A stretch of 64,000 bases of DNA. Source: Gibbsiella quercinecans (lineage in GTDB: Bacteria; Pseudomonadota; Gammaproteobacteria; Enterobacterales; Enterobacteriaceae). Both the position numbers and the translations under genes were made by a program. The DNA lies in NCBI RefSeq assembly GCF_002291425.1, contig NZ_CP014136.1, forward strand, positions 3,658,001-3,722,000, in the 5' to 3' direction. The notes beneath the pieces were generated by a model. The model searched no databases, was not told the origin of the DNA, and saw only the letters and a program-made list of their open reading frames with translations. Shown here piece after piece: positions 9,087 through 16,802 of this stretch (positions are counted from its first letter, which is position 1; the number at the start of each line of letters is the position of its first letter).

Positions 9087-10100
9087 CTACTGCCCGGCGT
9101 AGGGCCCCGGCACCACGGAATCACGCAGCCGCAGTTCGCCGGTAAACGGCGTCAGCGGCGGCGTTTTTTCATGGTTAATCAGGCGGAAGGCCTGCGTGAT
9201 GGCGGCTTCGATCATCGCATCAATCGGCAGGTAGACGGTGGAAAGCGCCGGGTGCAGGTAGGCTGCGCTGGGTTCGTCGTCAAAGCCGAACAGCGAAACC
9301 TCCTGCGGCAGGCGTTTCCCCGCTTCATTCAGGGCTTTCATCGCGCCGATCGCCATATCGTCATTGCTGGCAAACAGGGCGCTGAACGCCACCTTGCGCG
9401 CCAGCAGCTCGCGGCAGCCGTGATAGCCGCTGGGTACGCTGCTGTCGCCGTGGGCGATCAGCCGCTCGTTATACGGCAACCGCTGCTGCTGTAAGGCCTG
9501 GCGATAGCCGGCCAGGCGCGCCTGGGCGGTTGGCGTGGCGATCGGCCCGGTGATGCAGGCGATCTCACGGTGCCCCTGGCGGATCAAATAGTCGACGGCG
9601 TTGAAAGCGGCGCGCTGCTGCTCAAAGAACACGCAGCGTTCGCGCGCCTGGGGCAGATCGCGGTTGATGATCATCAACGGAACCGGCAGGGTGTTCAGCA
9701 GCGCCATCAGCGCGGGTTCGGACATAAAACGGGTATAAAGAATAATCGCGTCGCAACGGCGGTCTGCCAGCAACTGCACCGCCTGCCGTTCATCCTCCGG
9801 CGAGTCATGGCCGTCGGTCACGATCAGGTGCTTACCGCTGGCTTCCACCTGCTTGGCGGCCTGGCGTAGCAGGCGGCCAAAGTAGGGGCCGTCGAAGTTG
9901 GAAACCACCAACCCAATGCTGTTGGAGCTTTTATTGGCCAGCGATTGGGCGAGAAAATTCGGCCGGTAGCCCAACTCATCCATGGCTTTGAATACCGCGT
10001 CGCGGGTGCTTTTTTTCACCTGGCCGGTGCCGTTTAATACGCGTGATACCGTGGCTTTAGAAACCCCCGCGCGCAGGGCGACATCCAACATGGTGATCAT
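9087..10100 (-). CDS. LacI/GalR-family repressor, AscG-like
   Basis: A 337-aa repressor starting MITMLDVALRAGVSKATVSR, a LacI-type helix-turn-helix plus hinge helix (about residues 2-60), followed by the two-lobed sugar-binding core (SNDDMAIGAMKAL and GFDDEPSAAYL). It resembles AscG, the repressor of cryptic beta-glucoside genes, more than GalR, but no asc or bgl genes are nearby, so its regulon must be elsewhere or it acts on itself. It lies 61 bases downstream of galR on the same strand and may be partly cotranscribed. Confidence 0.85.
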   Translation of the reverse strand: MITMLDVALRAGVSKATVSRVLNGTGQVKKSTRDAVFKAMDELGYRPNFLAQSLANKSSNSIGLVVSNFDGPYFGRLLRQAAKQVEASGKHLIVTDGHDSPEDERQAVQLLADRRCDAIILYTRFMSEPALMALLNTLPVPLMIINRDLPQARERCVFFEQQRAAFNAVDYLIRQGHREIACITGPIATPTAQARLAGYRQALQQQRLPYNERLIAHGDSSVPSGYHGCRELLARKVAFSALFASNDDMAIGAMKALNEAGKRLPQEVSLFGFDDEPSAAYLHPALSTVYLPIDAMIEAAITQAFRLINHEKTPPLTPFTGELRLRDSVVPGPYAGQ

Positions 10101-10161
10101 CTGTGGCTAACCTCTTTCAACGTCCGCTATGACAAATTTTGCCGAGTTTAACATAGCGGCG

Positions 10162-11175
10162 TCAGCGATCGGCGCCCGCCAGGCTGGCGACCGAATGGCG
10201 GCGTACCAGCGTGGGGCTGAACATGTGGGTGGTCTCCGGCAGCGGCTGGTTATTGGCCAGCGCTAACGCCAGCTCGGCAGCCTGGGTGGCCATCGCCACC
10301 ACCGGGTAGCGGATGGTGGTTAAGCGTGGGCGCAGGTAACGCGAGATCAACACATCGTCAAAGCCAATCAGCGAAATTTTCCCCGGCACGTCAATGCCGT
10401 TGTCGCTTAGCACCGAAAGCGCGCCGGCGGCCATCGGATCGTTGTAGCAGGTGGCGGCGGTGAACGGTTTACTGCGCCCCAGCAGCTCGATCATCGCCTG
10501 TTCGCCGCCGACCACGTCCGGCTCGCCATAGACAATCAGTTTTTCATCCAGCGCGATGTCATGCTCTTGTAAGGCGTCCAGATAGCCCTGCAGCCGGTCG
10601 GCCGCATCGGAAATCTTGTGGGTGGAGCAGAGGATCGCGATGCGCCGGTGCCCCTGTTGGATCAGATGGCGCGTGGCGAGCCAGGCGCCATAGCGATCGT
10701 CGAGCGCCACGCAGCGTTGCTCAAACCCCGGCAGCGTGCGGTTAATCAGCACCATGCCCGGGATTTGTTCCATCCACACGCCCAGTTCGCTGTCGCTCAG
10801 CGTTTTGGCGTGCACCACCAGCGCGCCGCAGCGGTGGCGCACCAGTTGCTCAATCGCCTGGCGCTCTTTTTCGGCATCGTGATAGCCGTTGCCAATCAAC
10901 AGGAAGTTGTGCGTGGCGTAGGCCACCTGTTCCACCGCCTTGACCATCGTGCCAAAGAACGGATCGGATACGTCGCTAACCACCAGCCCCAGCGTTTCGG
11001 TGGATTGCTGTGCCAGCGCGCGCGCATTGGCGTTGGGGTGGTACTGCAGTTGTTCCATCGCCGCCAGCACGGCGTTACGCGATCCTTCGCTGGCTTTGGG
11101 CGAATTGTTGATGACGCGTGATACCGTGGCTACGGAAACGCCCGCAAGCCTGGCAACATCCTTTATCGTGGCCAT
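10162..11175 (-). CDS. galR: GalR, galactose operon repressor
   Basis: A 337-aa LacI-family repressor whose N-terminus MATIKDVARLAGVSVATVSR matches GalR, as does most of the core (GLVVSDVSDPFFGTMVKAVE; LIGFDDVLISRY). GalR binds galactose and represses gal genes. I start at the ATG at 11175; the longer frame only adds MKT. In E. coli galR also lies next to lysA and to the omr small RNA genes, as here. A GalR-like operator sits 17 bases upstream of the start codon. Confidence 0.94.
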   Translation of the reverse strand: MATIKDVARLAGVSVATVSRVINNSPKASEGSRNAVLAAMEQLQYHPNANARALAQQSTETLGLVVSDVSDPFFGTMVKAVEQVAYATHNFLLIGNGYHDAEKERQAIEQLVRHRCGALVVHAKTLSDSELGVWMEQIPGMVLINRTLPGFEQRCVALDDRYGAWLATRHLIQQGHRRIAILCSTHKISDAADRLQGYLDALQEHDIALDEKLIVYGEPDVVGGEQAMIELLGRSKPFTAATCYNDPMAAGALSVLSDNGIDVPGKISLIGFDDVLISRYLRPRLTTIRYPVVAMATQAAELALALANNQPLPETTHMFSPTLVRRHSVASLAGADR

Positions 11176-11191
11176 AGTTTTCAATGATCCT

Positions 11192-11207
11192 GGGTAACCG
11201 CTTACAC
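11192..11207. promoter_or_regulatory. candidate GalR operator upstream of galR
   Basis: GGGTAACCGCTTACAC matches 15 of 16 positions of the GalR/GalS operator consensus GTGNAANCGNTTNCAC as I recall it (with K at position 4). It lies in the galR leader, 17 bases before the start codon, a position suited to autorepression. Because LacI-family operators are alike, the AscG-like protein encoded next door is another possible ligand. Confidence 0.55.
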
Positions 11208-11369
11208 GCCCACAGTCTTGCGGAAAAAAACCGGCGCTGCAAGCGGCGGCAGCGCCAACTGTGGTGTTACCGGCATAATTGGCGCTTTACACCGCTCGTT
11301 ACACTTTGCGCGCTAATGTTTCGATTGTTCGTTGGCCGCCTGGCCGGGCTACGCGCTACAGTATTCGGA

Positions 11370-11456
11370 CCCAGAGGTATTGATTGGTGAGTGTCAACAT
11401 TCGTGTTGAACCCATTGTCCTTGCACCAACCTACGCAGATGCGTAGGTTTTTTTTT
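11370..11456 (+). ncRNA. omrB: OmrB small RNA
   Basis: An sRNA of about 87 nt. The 5' end CCCAGAGGTATTGATTGGTG is the conserved OmrA/OmrB seed region that pairs with outer-membrane protein mRNAs, and the 3' end ACCTACGCAGATGCGTAGG followed by a T-run is the conserved terminator. A -10 box TACAGT (11357-11362) lies seven bases before the start, with no good -35, as expected of an OmpR-activated promoter. The middle (GTCAACATTCGTGTTGAAC) resembles E. coli OmrB, and the copy next to galR is OmrB in E. coli. Confidence 0.9.
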
Positions 11457-11636
11457 GTTTCACGATGACTCCAGTACCGCAGTTCACTGGACTACGCCAA
11501 GGCTAGGTACAGCAGGTTTATCAATCCATTAGGCGAGTTCAACCAACATATGCCGGTGCTTTCCAAAACTTGACCCGGCTTCCCATCGCGTGGCCCCAAT
11601 GCGGATCTTGGAAACCGGGCTTTCCGAGGAGTCATC

Positions 11637-11687
11637 ATGGCGAAGATCAAGCTCGCCAAGTCCGCAGTCGATGCGGCCCAACCTTAA
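11637..11687 (+). pseudogene. N-terminal remnant of tyrosine integrase
   Basis: Sixteen codons (MAKIKLAKSAVDAAQP) preceded by GAGGAG and followed at once by TAA. This opening is typical of DUF4102-type tyrosine integrases carried by Tn4371-like and related conjugative elements. Everything after residue 16 is missing: the DNA passes straight into the end of trbI. It is a deletion remnant and not a working gene. Confidence 0.55.
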
Positions 11688-11802
11688 CATCCAGCCCACG
11701 CTGACCAGCCGCCCTGGCTTGCCGGTGCGCATCATCGTCAACTGCCATCTGGTGCTACGGCCCTATCAGCCGATGTTCTTCAACAAGTGGACTTCGCGAT
11801 GA
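11680..11802 (+). pseudogene. C-terminal remnant of TrbI (conjugative transfer)
   Basis: The frame reads NLNIQPTLTSRPGLPVRIIV and continues to a TGA at 11800-11802. The NIQPT..RPG.PV..IV pattern is the conserved end of TrbI/VirB10, the outer-membrane-spanning scaffold of a conjugative type IV secretion system. Only about 40 residues survive; the upstream part is replaced by the integrase start in another frame. The stop overlaps the next gene as ATGA, which is the normal trbI-DUF2274 junction and supports the identification. Confidence 0.6.
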
Positions 11803-12023
11803 GCACGACCAGTAAACTGCTGCTGGGGCCCCTACCCAAGACCGAGAACGTCAAGCTGACCTTTGTCTGCCCGGCTAGCCTGAAAGCCGACCTAGACCGT
11901 TACGCCGCGCTGCATGCGCAGGTGTATGGCGAGGTGGTCGATGCCGCGACGCTGATCCCGCACATGCTGGAAGCATTCATGGCGGGGGAGCGGGGGTTCA
12001 GAAAGGGGGCTAGGCCGAAGTAA
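11799..12023 (+). CDS. DUF2274 protein of a Trb-type conjugative element
   Basis: A 74-aa protein starting MSTTSKLLLGPLPKTENVKL; the ATG at 11799 overlaps the trbI stop as ATGA. The KTENVKLTF.CPASLKADLDRYAALHA pattern is that of the DUF2274 family, found directly after trbI in Tn4371-like integrative conjugative elements and related to ribbon-helix-helix small proteins. It appears intact, but with the rest of the transfer operon gone it is probably a relic. Its function in conjugation is not established to my knowledge. Confidence 0.7.
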   Translation: MSTTSKLLLGPLPKTENVKLTFVCPASLKADLDRYAALHAQVYGEVVDAATLIPHMLEAFMAGERGFRKGARPK

Positions 12024-12038
12024 CAAAAAACTAAATAG

Positions 12039-12254
12039 AATTCTATAATTTCCATTATCGACCAGGAACTGCCGATCGTCCCCCGTTTGGCCTACAGTTT
12101 CAGCCTGGCTGCGGCCAGAGCGAACATTTTAACGTTCACCGAGCAGCACGTCGCGGAAATTATGCTGGGGCACAAGTTGTCCGGGGCTTGGTAATTCTGT
12201 GAGCAGTATGATTATCAGTCGGAGCAGGCGAAAGTATATGGCGGCCGGATTTAG
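12039..12254 (+). pseudogene. C-terminal remnant of a tyrosine integrase
   Basis: In this frame the DNA reads TEQHVAEIMLGHKLSGAW, a stop (TAA at 12192), then EQYDYQSEQAKVYGGRI and another stop. The LGHK box plus a tyrosine in a YDYxxEQ context about 20 residues later is the ending of phage and island tyrosine integrases (catalytic H and nucleophile Y). The internal stop and lack of an upstream domain show decay. It may belong to a different integrase from the one whose start lies at 11637. Confidence 0.5.
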
Positions 12255-12314
12255 CAGTTGGGAAACTCGGGGGGGGGATGTGGTAGCTTGGTATGTTATT
12301 TTCACGGAGGTACT

Positions 12315-12695
12315 ATGGATTTGTTTTCCAGGCGACAGGGATATTCAAGGCCTGATGCAGAAATCAGTATCAGGCACGAGGCCCTGCAAAATCTGTCACG
12401 TAGGCCTCAACCTGAAATTAGTGGGGCGATCCAACATGCGATGGCCGCTCTTGAGTACGTGGCGCGAGACGTTGTAGGAAGCAAAGACACGCCGGGTCAA
12501 CTGACCCAGCGAAATTCCGGACTTTTTCCCAAGCCTGTCGATCAGATCGTTGAAAAGGCATGGGCCTACTCCTCCAACTTCGGCAGGCATCTCGTGGAAG
12601 AAATGCCGCCTGAATTTGAAGAAGCGGAATTGATGGTCGGGGGGAGTGGAGTGCTGTGTCGATATTTGGCGCGTCGTACGGGTGATTCAAACTGA
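12315..12695 (+). CDS. AbiJ/HEPN-like protein, apparently shortened
   Basis: A 126-aa protein; I choose the ATG at 12315 because GGAGG lies just before it (longer upstream starts lack this). Residues 35-120 resemble the C-terminal helical domain of AbiJ-type abortive infection proteins: AIQHAMAALEYVARDVVG, a lysine/proline loop, then GRHLVEE and FEEAELMVGGSGVLCRYL. The RH at 91-92 is the expected HEPN-like active position. Residues 1-23 (MDLFSRRQGYSRPDAEISIR) look like the start of longer relatives of roughly 250-290 aa as I recall, so about half of the protein may be missing by an in-frame deletion. It ends in TGATG with the next gene, so the two are translationally coupled. Confidence 0.55.
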   Translation: MDLFSRRQGYSRPDAEISIRHEALQNLSRRPQPEISGAIQHAMAALEYVARDVVGSKDTPGQLTQRNSGLFPKPVDQIVEKAWAYSSNFGRHLVEEMPPEFEEAELMVGGSGVLCRYLARRTGDSN

Positions 12696-15600
12696 TGAGC
12701 ACAGCACGTCACGGTGGGAACGGCGTCCGGCTATTTATCGGAGAGCGGCTTGAACACGCCTCGGATCGCGAGGTTTTGGTCACCGTTTGCGATGCTCTAG
12801 AAAAGGGCACTGAGTGGGCCTACATATTCGCCAACTTCAACGTTAATGGGCGTCAGGTTGATGTCGCGGTCTTTTCCGCCACAACTACGCTTGTTATTGA
12901 AGCCAAGGGATACACACTGCCCATCAAGGGAGGTGTGAACGGCAGTTGGACCCAGGTCGGATCGTACGGTAGTCGAAAGCTACGCAACGGGTACATTCAA
13001 GCCTTGGATGCCAAGAATGCGTTGCGTGATGCAATGGCCGAGCTATTCGGCGCTCTTTCCGGCTATCCCAACTCCTTGCTAGCCATTGCGCCGGCGATTC
13101 CGTCAGGCTCCTCGTTGCCACCGAGTGATTTCAAGGTGATCACTGGCGGGCTGGATGCGATCGAGGTTGCTCTCAGCACAATGTCAGGAGCCTTGTTGAG
13201 TGAAGAGCGATGCCAAGTGCTCGCAGCTCATTTGAACCTTGAACGCGTATCGGGAAAAGATGCGGCAATTCATGAAACTGTGCTCTTATCAGAGCGAATA
13301 GTGTCAAGTTATGAGTCCGCTTTTTTGGAGTTTCACGGGCCAATCGGTGCACGGCTGGCAGAGGACCAATACCACCTTGATGACAAATTTATCTCGGCAT
13401 CTAAGATTCTAGAGATGGCCCTGTCGTCGAAATCTGCGCTTCTGATCAGAGGGCCGTCAGGATGTGGAAAGTCCTTGCTGAGTGCACGCATCGCCACGGA
13501 ATGTATCCAGGCCGGTGTGCTGCCTATTCACATCCAAGGCAAAGACTTCGAGGGCAAGCTGCAGAAGATCATTGACGTCGAGCTTGGACTACTAGGCACT
13601 TCCGCGCGCGATTTCCTAAGAGCCAGCCGCCTCCTTGCAAAGCATATTGTTCTGTTTCTCGACGGCTACAACGAGTGTCCAGAGCCTTTGCGAACTGCTT
13701 TGACGCGAAGTCTCCAAGCGTTCTCACTGCGCTATGGTGCGGGCATTGTTATTACCTCACAATGCACCCTTGCTAGGCAAGACCTTCTGCCAGTCGAAGA
13801 AATTCTTGTCAATCCGCCACAACCCAAGCTGAAGTCATTGCTTGCAAAACTTAGTCGGGAAGATGAAAACTTCACGAACTGCCAACCCCTCCTAGAAATA
13901 GCGCGCTCAGGACTTGAAGCGGAACTTATTGGGCAGGCCGCTGCATTACTGCCTGCCGGAGCAAGTAAGTTCGTTCTATTCGACACAGTCGCCCGAATGC
14001 GTTTCGGTGATTCCGCAGCGGCGGGAATTCGGCTGCTTTCCGGGTTCGCAGGAGAACTGTTCTCCCAAACTGCATTTAGTTTGTCTGTTCGAGAATTTGA
14101 CAGGTTTTGCGATGCGGCAGGCGTGACAGACGCAACATGGCACGCGGTCCTTGAGTCGCGGCTTGTGTCACAGCGCGGTGACAGACTCAGCTTCTCTCAC
14201 GAAATGTTTTTCTATGCCTTCATGGCAGAATTTGTGGTTCGCGCAACTCACAAAGATTCTGAGCGTGTGCAAGCTATGCTGCGATCGCCGCGATTCCATG
14301 GCTCCAAGGTTCTTATCCTAGGGGCGATGGAGGACGATTCGACGCTAAGGGATATTCTGGATAAGACCACTGATCAGGGCATCCTGGAGTCTTGTGTTCG
14401 GGGGGAATGTGGAGGTGCAGCTAGACGTATCGTGAAAGCAAAGCTCGACGTGCTGCTCGCCGAAATGGTCGCAGAGCCTTCTGAACTGCACTTCCTTCTG
14501 AATGGCGAGGGGTGGCATAGCTGTTCGATTGAGACTGGCGAACGTCGGCCAATCCTCTCGACGTTTGAAGCTTTTCTTCCTGCTATTGGCTGGCTTCTAA
14601 TGCAGGGAATCCACTTCAATCAAATCATGACGGCATGTCGTGCCATGGAAGAGAGAATTGTCGAAGCCAATCATGATCTCTATGAGGAAGCAAGAGCCAA
14701 AGAGGTGCCGCTTCGGCATGAGATCTTTAGCCAAGTCTATGTGTTCAATCGCAAGGTCGCGCTGTCACAGCTTGTGTCCTTTATCCATAGTGGAGGCCTG
14801 AGCTTTCGCCACAATCCAGGGCGTGAGTTTGGTGAGGCCCTAAAAGGAGCATGGAATGAAGCGAGCACGCATAGCGAGTTCTACGTTCTTATCGGAATCA
14901 CCAGGTTCACGGAGCATACATCATGGGCAGCGTCATGTGTGTTGAATCTTCTTGAACGACTAAGGAGCTTGCCCTACCACCTTCAGCTAGCCACAATGGA
15001 TTTTTGTGTCCACTTGAGAGATGTGGATGATGCCGTCAAGGCGAAGATGATCGTGGCGCTTGAGGACTCCATGGATAAACTCGGCGTGTTTATGAATTCC
15101 ATGATTTTCGATGCACTGAAGAGTTTGGGTGGACTAGACGCTGAAGAAGAAAATTACAGAACGGCAGTCTTAGAGGAGATCAAAAGCGTGTTCTCCGAGT
15201 CGGGGCCCCAGGCCAATACGGAAGCATGGGATATCTTCTTGCGACAATTCGATCACCCGTATGACAGAATTTATTGGGAGGAGATCGACAATCTCGCTAG
15301 CGATCAGAAGCGGCAATTCCTATTCAAGGCGCTCAAAGGGGCGAGCACAGAGTATGTTTCGTTTGTCGGCATTCTGATTCGTCAGCTTACAGACTTCGGT
15401 GATCCAGCAGTTTCCGAAGCTATTGAGCCATGGCTTAGGTTGCCAGCCAAACGGTCGGTCATGCCGCAAGATGCGGTCGAGGCATTTTTCGCAGCACACG
15501 AAGCAATGGGAATTTTGAGCCTTCCACTTCCTGCTGCTCCGACATCGCCGGTCGATGTCGATGAAACCATGCGGGCCTGCGGGGAATTAGCTTACTGGGC

Positions 15601-16009
15601 TTGCCGGTTGAGCGATTACGAACTCGAATCCTCGCCCCAGACTCTCAGTGCACGAACTACGTTACTGGCTTACTCCGCATCGGCAAGTGCCGGAGCACTG
15701 TGGTATTCAACATCTCAAATGTTGTCTTCGGATGGTACAAGAACTCACGTTACAACGAGTTATCCGAACACAGCCCTGGCTGTCTGCCGTGATGCATTGA
15801 CCAATCGCGAGTCGCAGAAGACGTACCACGAACACGGGTTCATGAATGATCTGACGCGAATTGTTTCCTTTTCCATTCAAGTGATTGGGCAGTTTGGAGA
15901 TGCCGACGACTTGCAACATTTACGCAGTCTTTGCGACGAAGAGGAGCTAGGTCATGAAGCACTCAACGCGATCCAGAAGATTGAAGACCGTGTTCGTTAC
16001 CGAAAGTAA
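12695..16009 (+). CDS. NERD nuclease-STAND/NACHT-like ATPase, putative defence effector
   Basis: An 1104-aa protein. Residues 15-115 form a NERD-type PD-(D/E)XK nuclease domain: GERLE, QVDVAV (D56), VIEAKG (E69, K71) and the downstream YIQA motif. Residues 245-370 hold a P-loop ATPase of STAND/NACHT type: GPSGCGKS (253-260), IVLFLDGYNEC (about 318-328), then IVITSQ where NACHT proteins usually have an arginine. From about residue 430 onward the protein is helix-rich without a recognised domain; such regions in STAND proteins sense ligands. Its ATG overlaps the stop of the AbiJ-like gene (TGATG). Antiphage function is an inference from architecture and island context; no named system fits. Confidence 0.7.
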   Translation: MSTARHGGNGVRLFIGERLEHASDREVLVTVCDALEKGTEWAYIFANFNVNGRQVDVAVFSATTTLVIEAKGYTLPIKGGVNGSWTQVGSYGSRKLRNGYIQALDAKNALRDAMAELFGALSGYPNSLLAIAPAIPSGSSLPPSDFKVITGGLDAIEVALSTMSGALLSEERCQVLAAHLNLERVSGKDAAIHETVLLSERIVSSYESAFLEFHGPIGARLAEDQYHLDDKFISASKILEMALSSKSALLIRGPSGCGKSLLSARIATECIQAGVLPIHIQGKDFEGKLQKIIDVELGLLGTSARDFLRASRLLAKHIVLFLDGYNECPEPLRTALTRSLQAFSLRYGAGIVITSQCTLARQDLLPVEEILVNPPQPKLKSLLAKLSREDENFTNCQPLLEIARSGLEAELIGQAAALLPAGASKFVLFDTVARMRFGDSAAAGIRLLSGFAGELFSQTAFSLSVREFDRFCDAAGVTDATWHAVLESRLVSQRGDRLSFSHEMFFYAFMAEFVVRATHKDSERVQAMLRSPRFHGSKVLILGAMEDDSTLRDILDKTTDQGILESCVRGECGGAARRIVKAKLDVLLAEMVAEPSELHFLLNGEGWHSCSIETGERRPILSTFEAFLPAIGWLLMQGIHFNQIMTACRAMEERIVEANHDLYEEARAKEVPLRHEIFSQVYVFNRKVALSQLVSFIHSGGLSFRHNPGREFGEALKGAWNEASTHSEFYVLIGITRFTEHTSWAASCVLNLLERLRSLPYHLQLATMDFCVHLRDVDDAVKAKMIVALEDSMDKLGVFMNSMIFDALKSLGGLDAEEENYRTAVLEEIKSVFSESGPQANTEAWDIFLRQFDHPYDRIYWEEIDNLASDQKRQFLFKALKGASTEYVSFVGILIRQLTDFGDPAVSEAIEPWLRLPAKRSVMPQDAVEAFFAAHEAMGILSLPLPAAPTSPVDVDETMRACGELAYWACRLSDYELESSPQTLSARTTLLAYSASASAGALWYSTSQMLSSDGTRTHVTTSYPNTALAVCRDALTNRESQKTYHEHGFMNDLTRIVSFSIQVIGQFGDADDLQHLRSLCDEEELGHEALNAIQKIEDRVRYRK

Positions 16010-16647
16010 ATGCGTCAGCGGGGATATTCATGTCCATCGGAACCTCTTATCTCTGGCACTGCGTCTCTTGGCTCTTTCTATTGACTGTCGGGTAATACGA
16101 AATTCTGGGAGCGGAGTCGCTGCATAGAAATGTATTACGTGCTTCATGTGCAGCGCCGACCGTCATCGCTGCATAGCAGGCCTTGATCAAGTCGGTTCGA
16201 ACGACTCGAAGATCTACTCGGCATGTTGCATTTTGGTGGCTAACTCGCTCCTTCTTTGTTCTGGATGGAGCGTGAAGAAATGAACTACGATGACGATATA
16301 AGCCCACTATCTTTCTCTTGGCAATCGTCACCTTTACAACACGCCCCCGGCTTGCTTTCTCTGGGCTTTTATGTGGCTTCCAGCCCACAACGCTGCATCT
16401 CCCGCAAGCGGTATGAAAAGTGGCGTAACCATCTGTATTGTATGTATTTTTAATTAAATGGTGATTTGCGCGAATGGTTTGACATCGGTTTTTTTGCCCG
16501 CCGTTTAGCCGTCGCCGCAGCCCATTTCTGCTGATTTTATGAGTTATTTCCAGCCGGTGCGGGATATTTACAGCTGGTTGCATTTAGAGCAGAACGTTTG
16601 CGTTTCCGCGGTAGTTTCTTACGCGGCCTTTCTCTAGAGTAGGTAGT
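16010..16647. other. right arm of island and OmrA upstream region, no gene seen
   Basis: I see no convincing gene in these 638 bases. A minus-strand open frame of 178 codons (16047-16583) lacks a recognisable domain and has unusual codon use. The last 60 bases contain the OmrA promoter: a -10 TAGAGT at 16635-16640, seven bases from the RNA start, and GTTTGCGTTTCCGCGGTAG upstream as a possible OmpR region. The island's right junction is somewhere here. Confidence 0.5.
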
Positions 16648-16741
16648 CCCAGAGGTATTGATTGGTGAGAAATCAGCATACCCGGTATGTTGATACCATT
16701 TTCAATTGCACCAACCTACGCGGATGCGTAGGTTTTTTTTT
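16648..16741 (+). ncRNA. omrA: OmrA small RNA
   Basis: An sRNA of about 94 nt whose first 20 nt (CCCAGAGGTATTGATTGGTG) are identical to the OmrB copy at 11370, and whose terminator (ACCTACGCGGATGCGTAGG plus nine T) differs by one base. The central hairpin is different (CAGCATACCCGGTATGTTG). It lies next to aas as omrA does in E. coli. OmrA and OmrB are Hfq-dependent, OmpR-activated repressors of outer-membrane protein genes and of ompR itself. Confidence 0.9.
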
Positions 16742-16802
16742 GCCCCGCCCCTACCATATAGTATTCTTTGCCCCTACAACCGTTTAGCCAAGGAGAAGGG
16801 GC

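Larger units (their letters stand above)
11457..16647. mobile_element. genomic island between omrB and omrA
   Basis: About 5.2 kb separates two sRNA genes that are close neighbours in E. coli. Its codon choice is visibly less GC3-biased than the flanks, and it contains conjugative-element remnants (integrase start, end of trbI, DUF2274), an integrase tail with a stop codon, and a two-gene defence-like operon. Neither end has a clear attachment repeat other than the natural sRNA terminators. The left 180 bases (11457-11636) contain nothing recognisable. The right boundary is uncertain: OmrA's own promoter must be native, so the junction lies somewhere in about 16010-16600. Confidence 0.75.

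Noticed and set aside
12693-12697. TGATG junction as evidence for a common origin of the two pairs
   Set aside because: Such overlaps are frequent in bacterial operons; it shows coupling but not relatedness.
16047-16583. A 178-codon minus-strand frame in the right arm of the island
   Set aside because: No ribosome site, no domain and odd composition; kept only as an unexplained stretch.
11421-16741. OmrB and OmrA terminators as attachment-site repeats created by integration
   Set aside because: The two RNAs have different central hairpins and their own promoters and match separate E. coli paralogues, so the repeat is ancestral. A shorter core within the terminator cannot be excluded.
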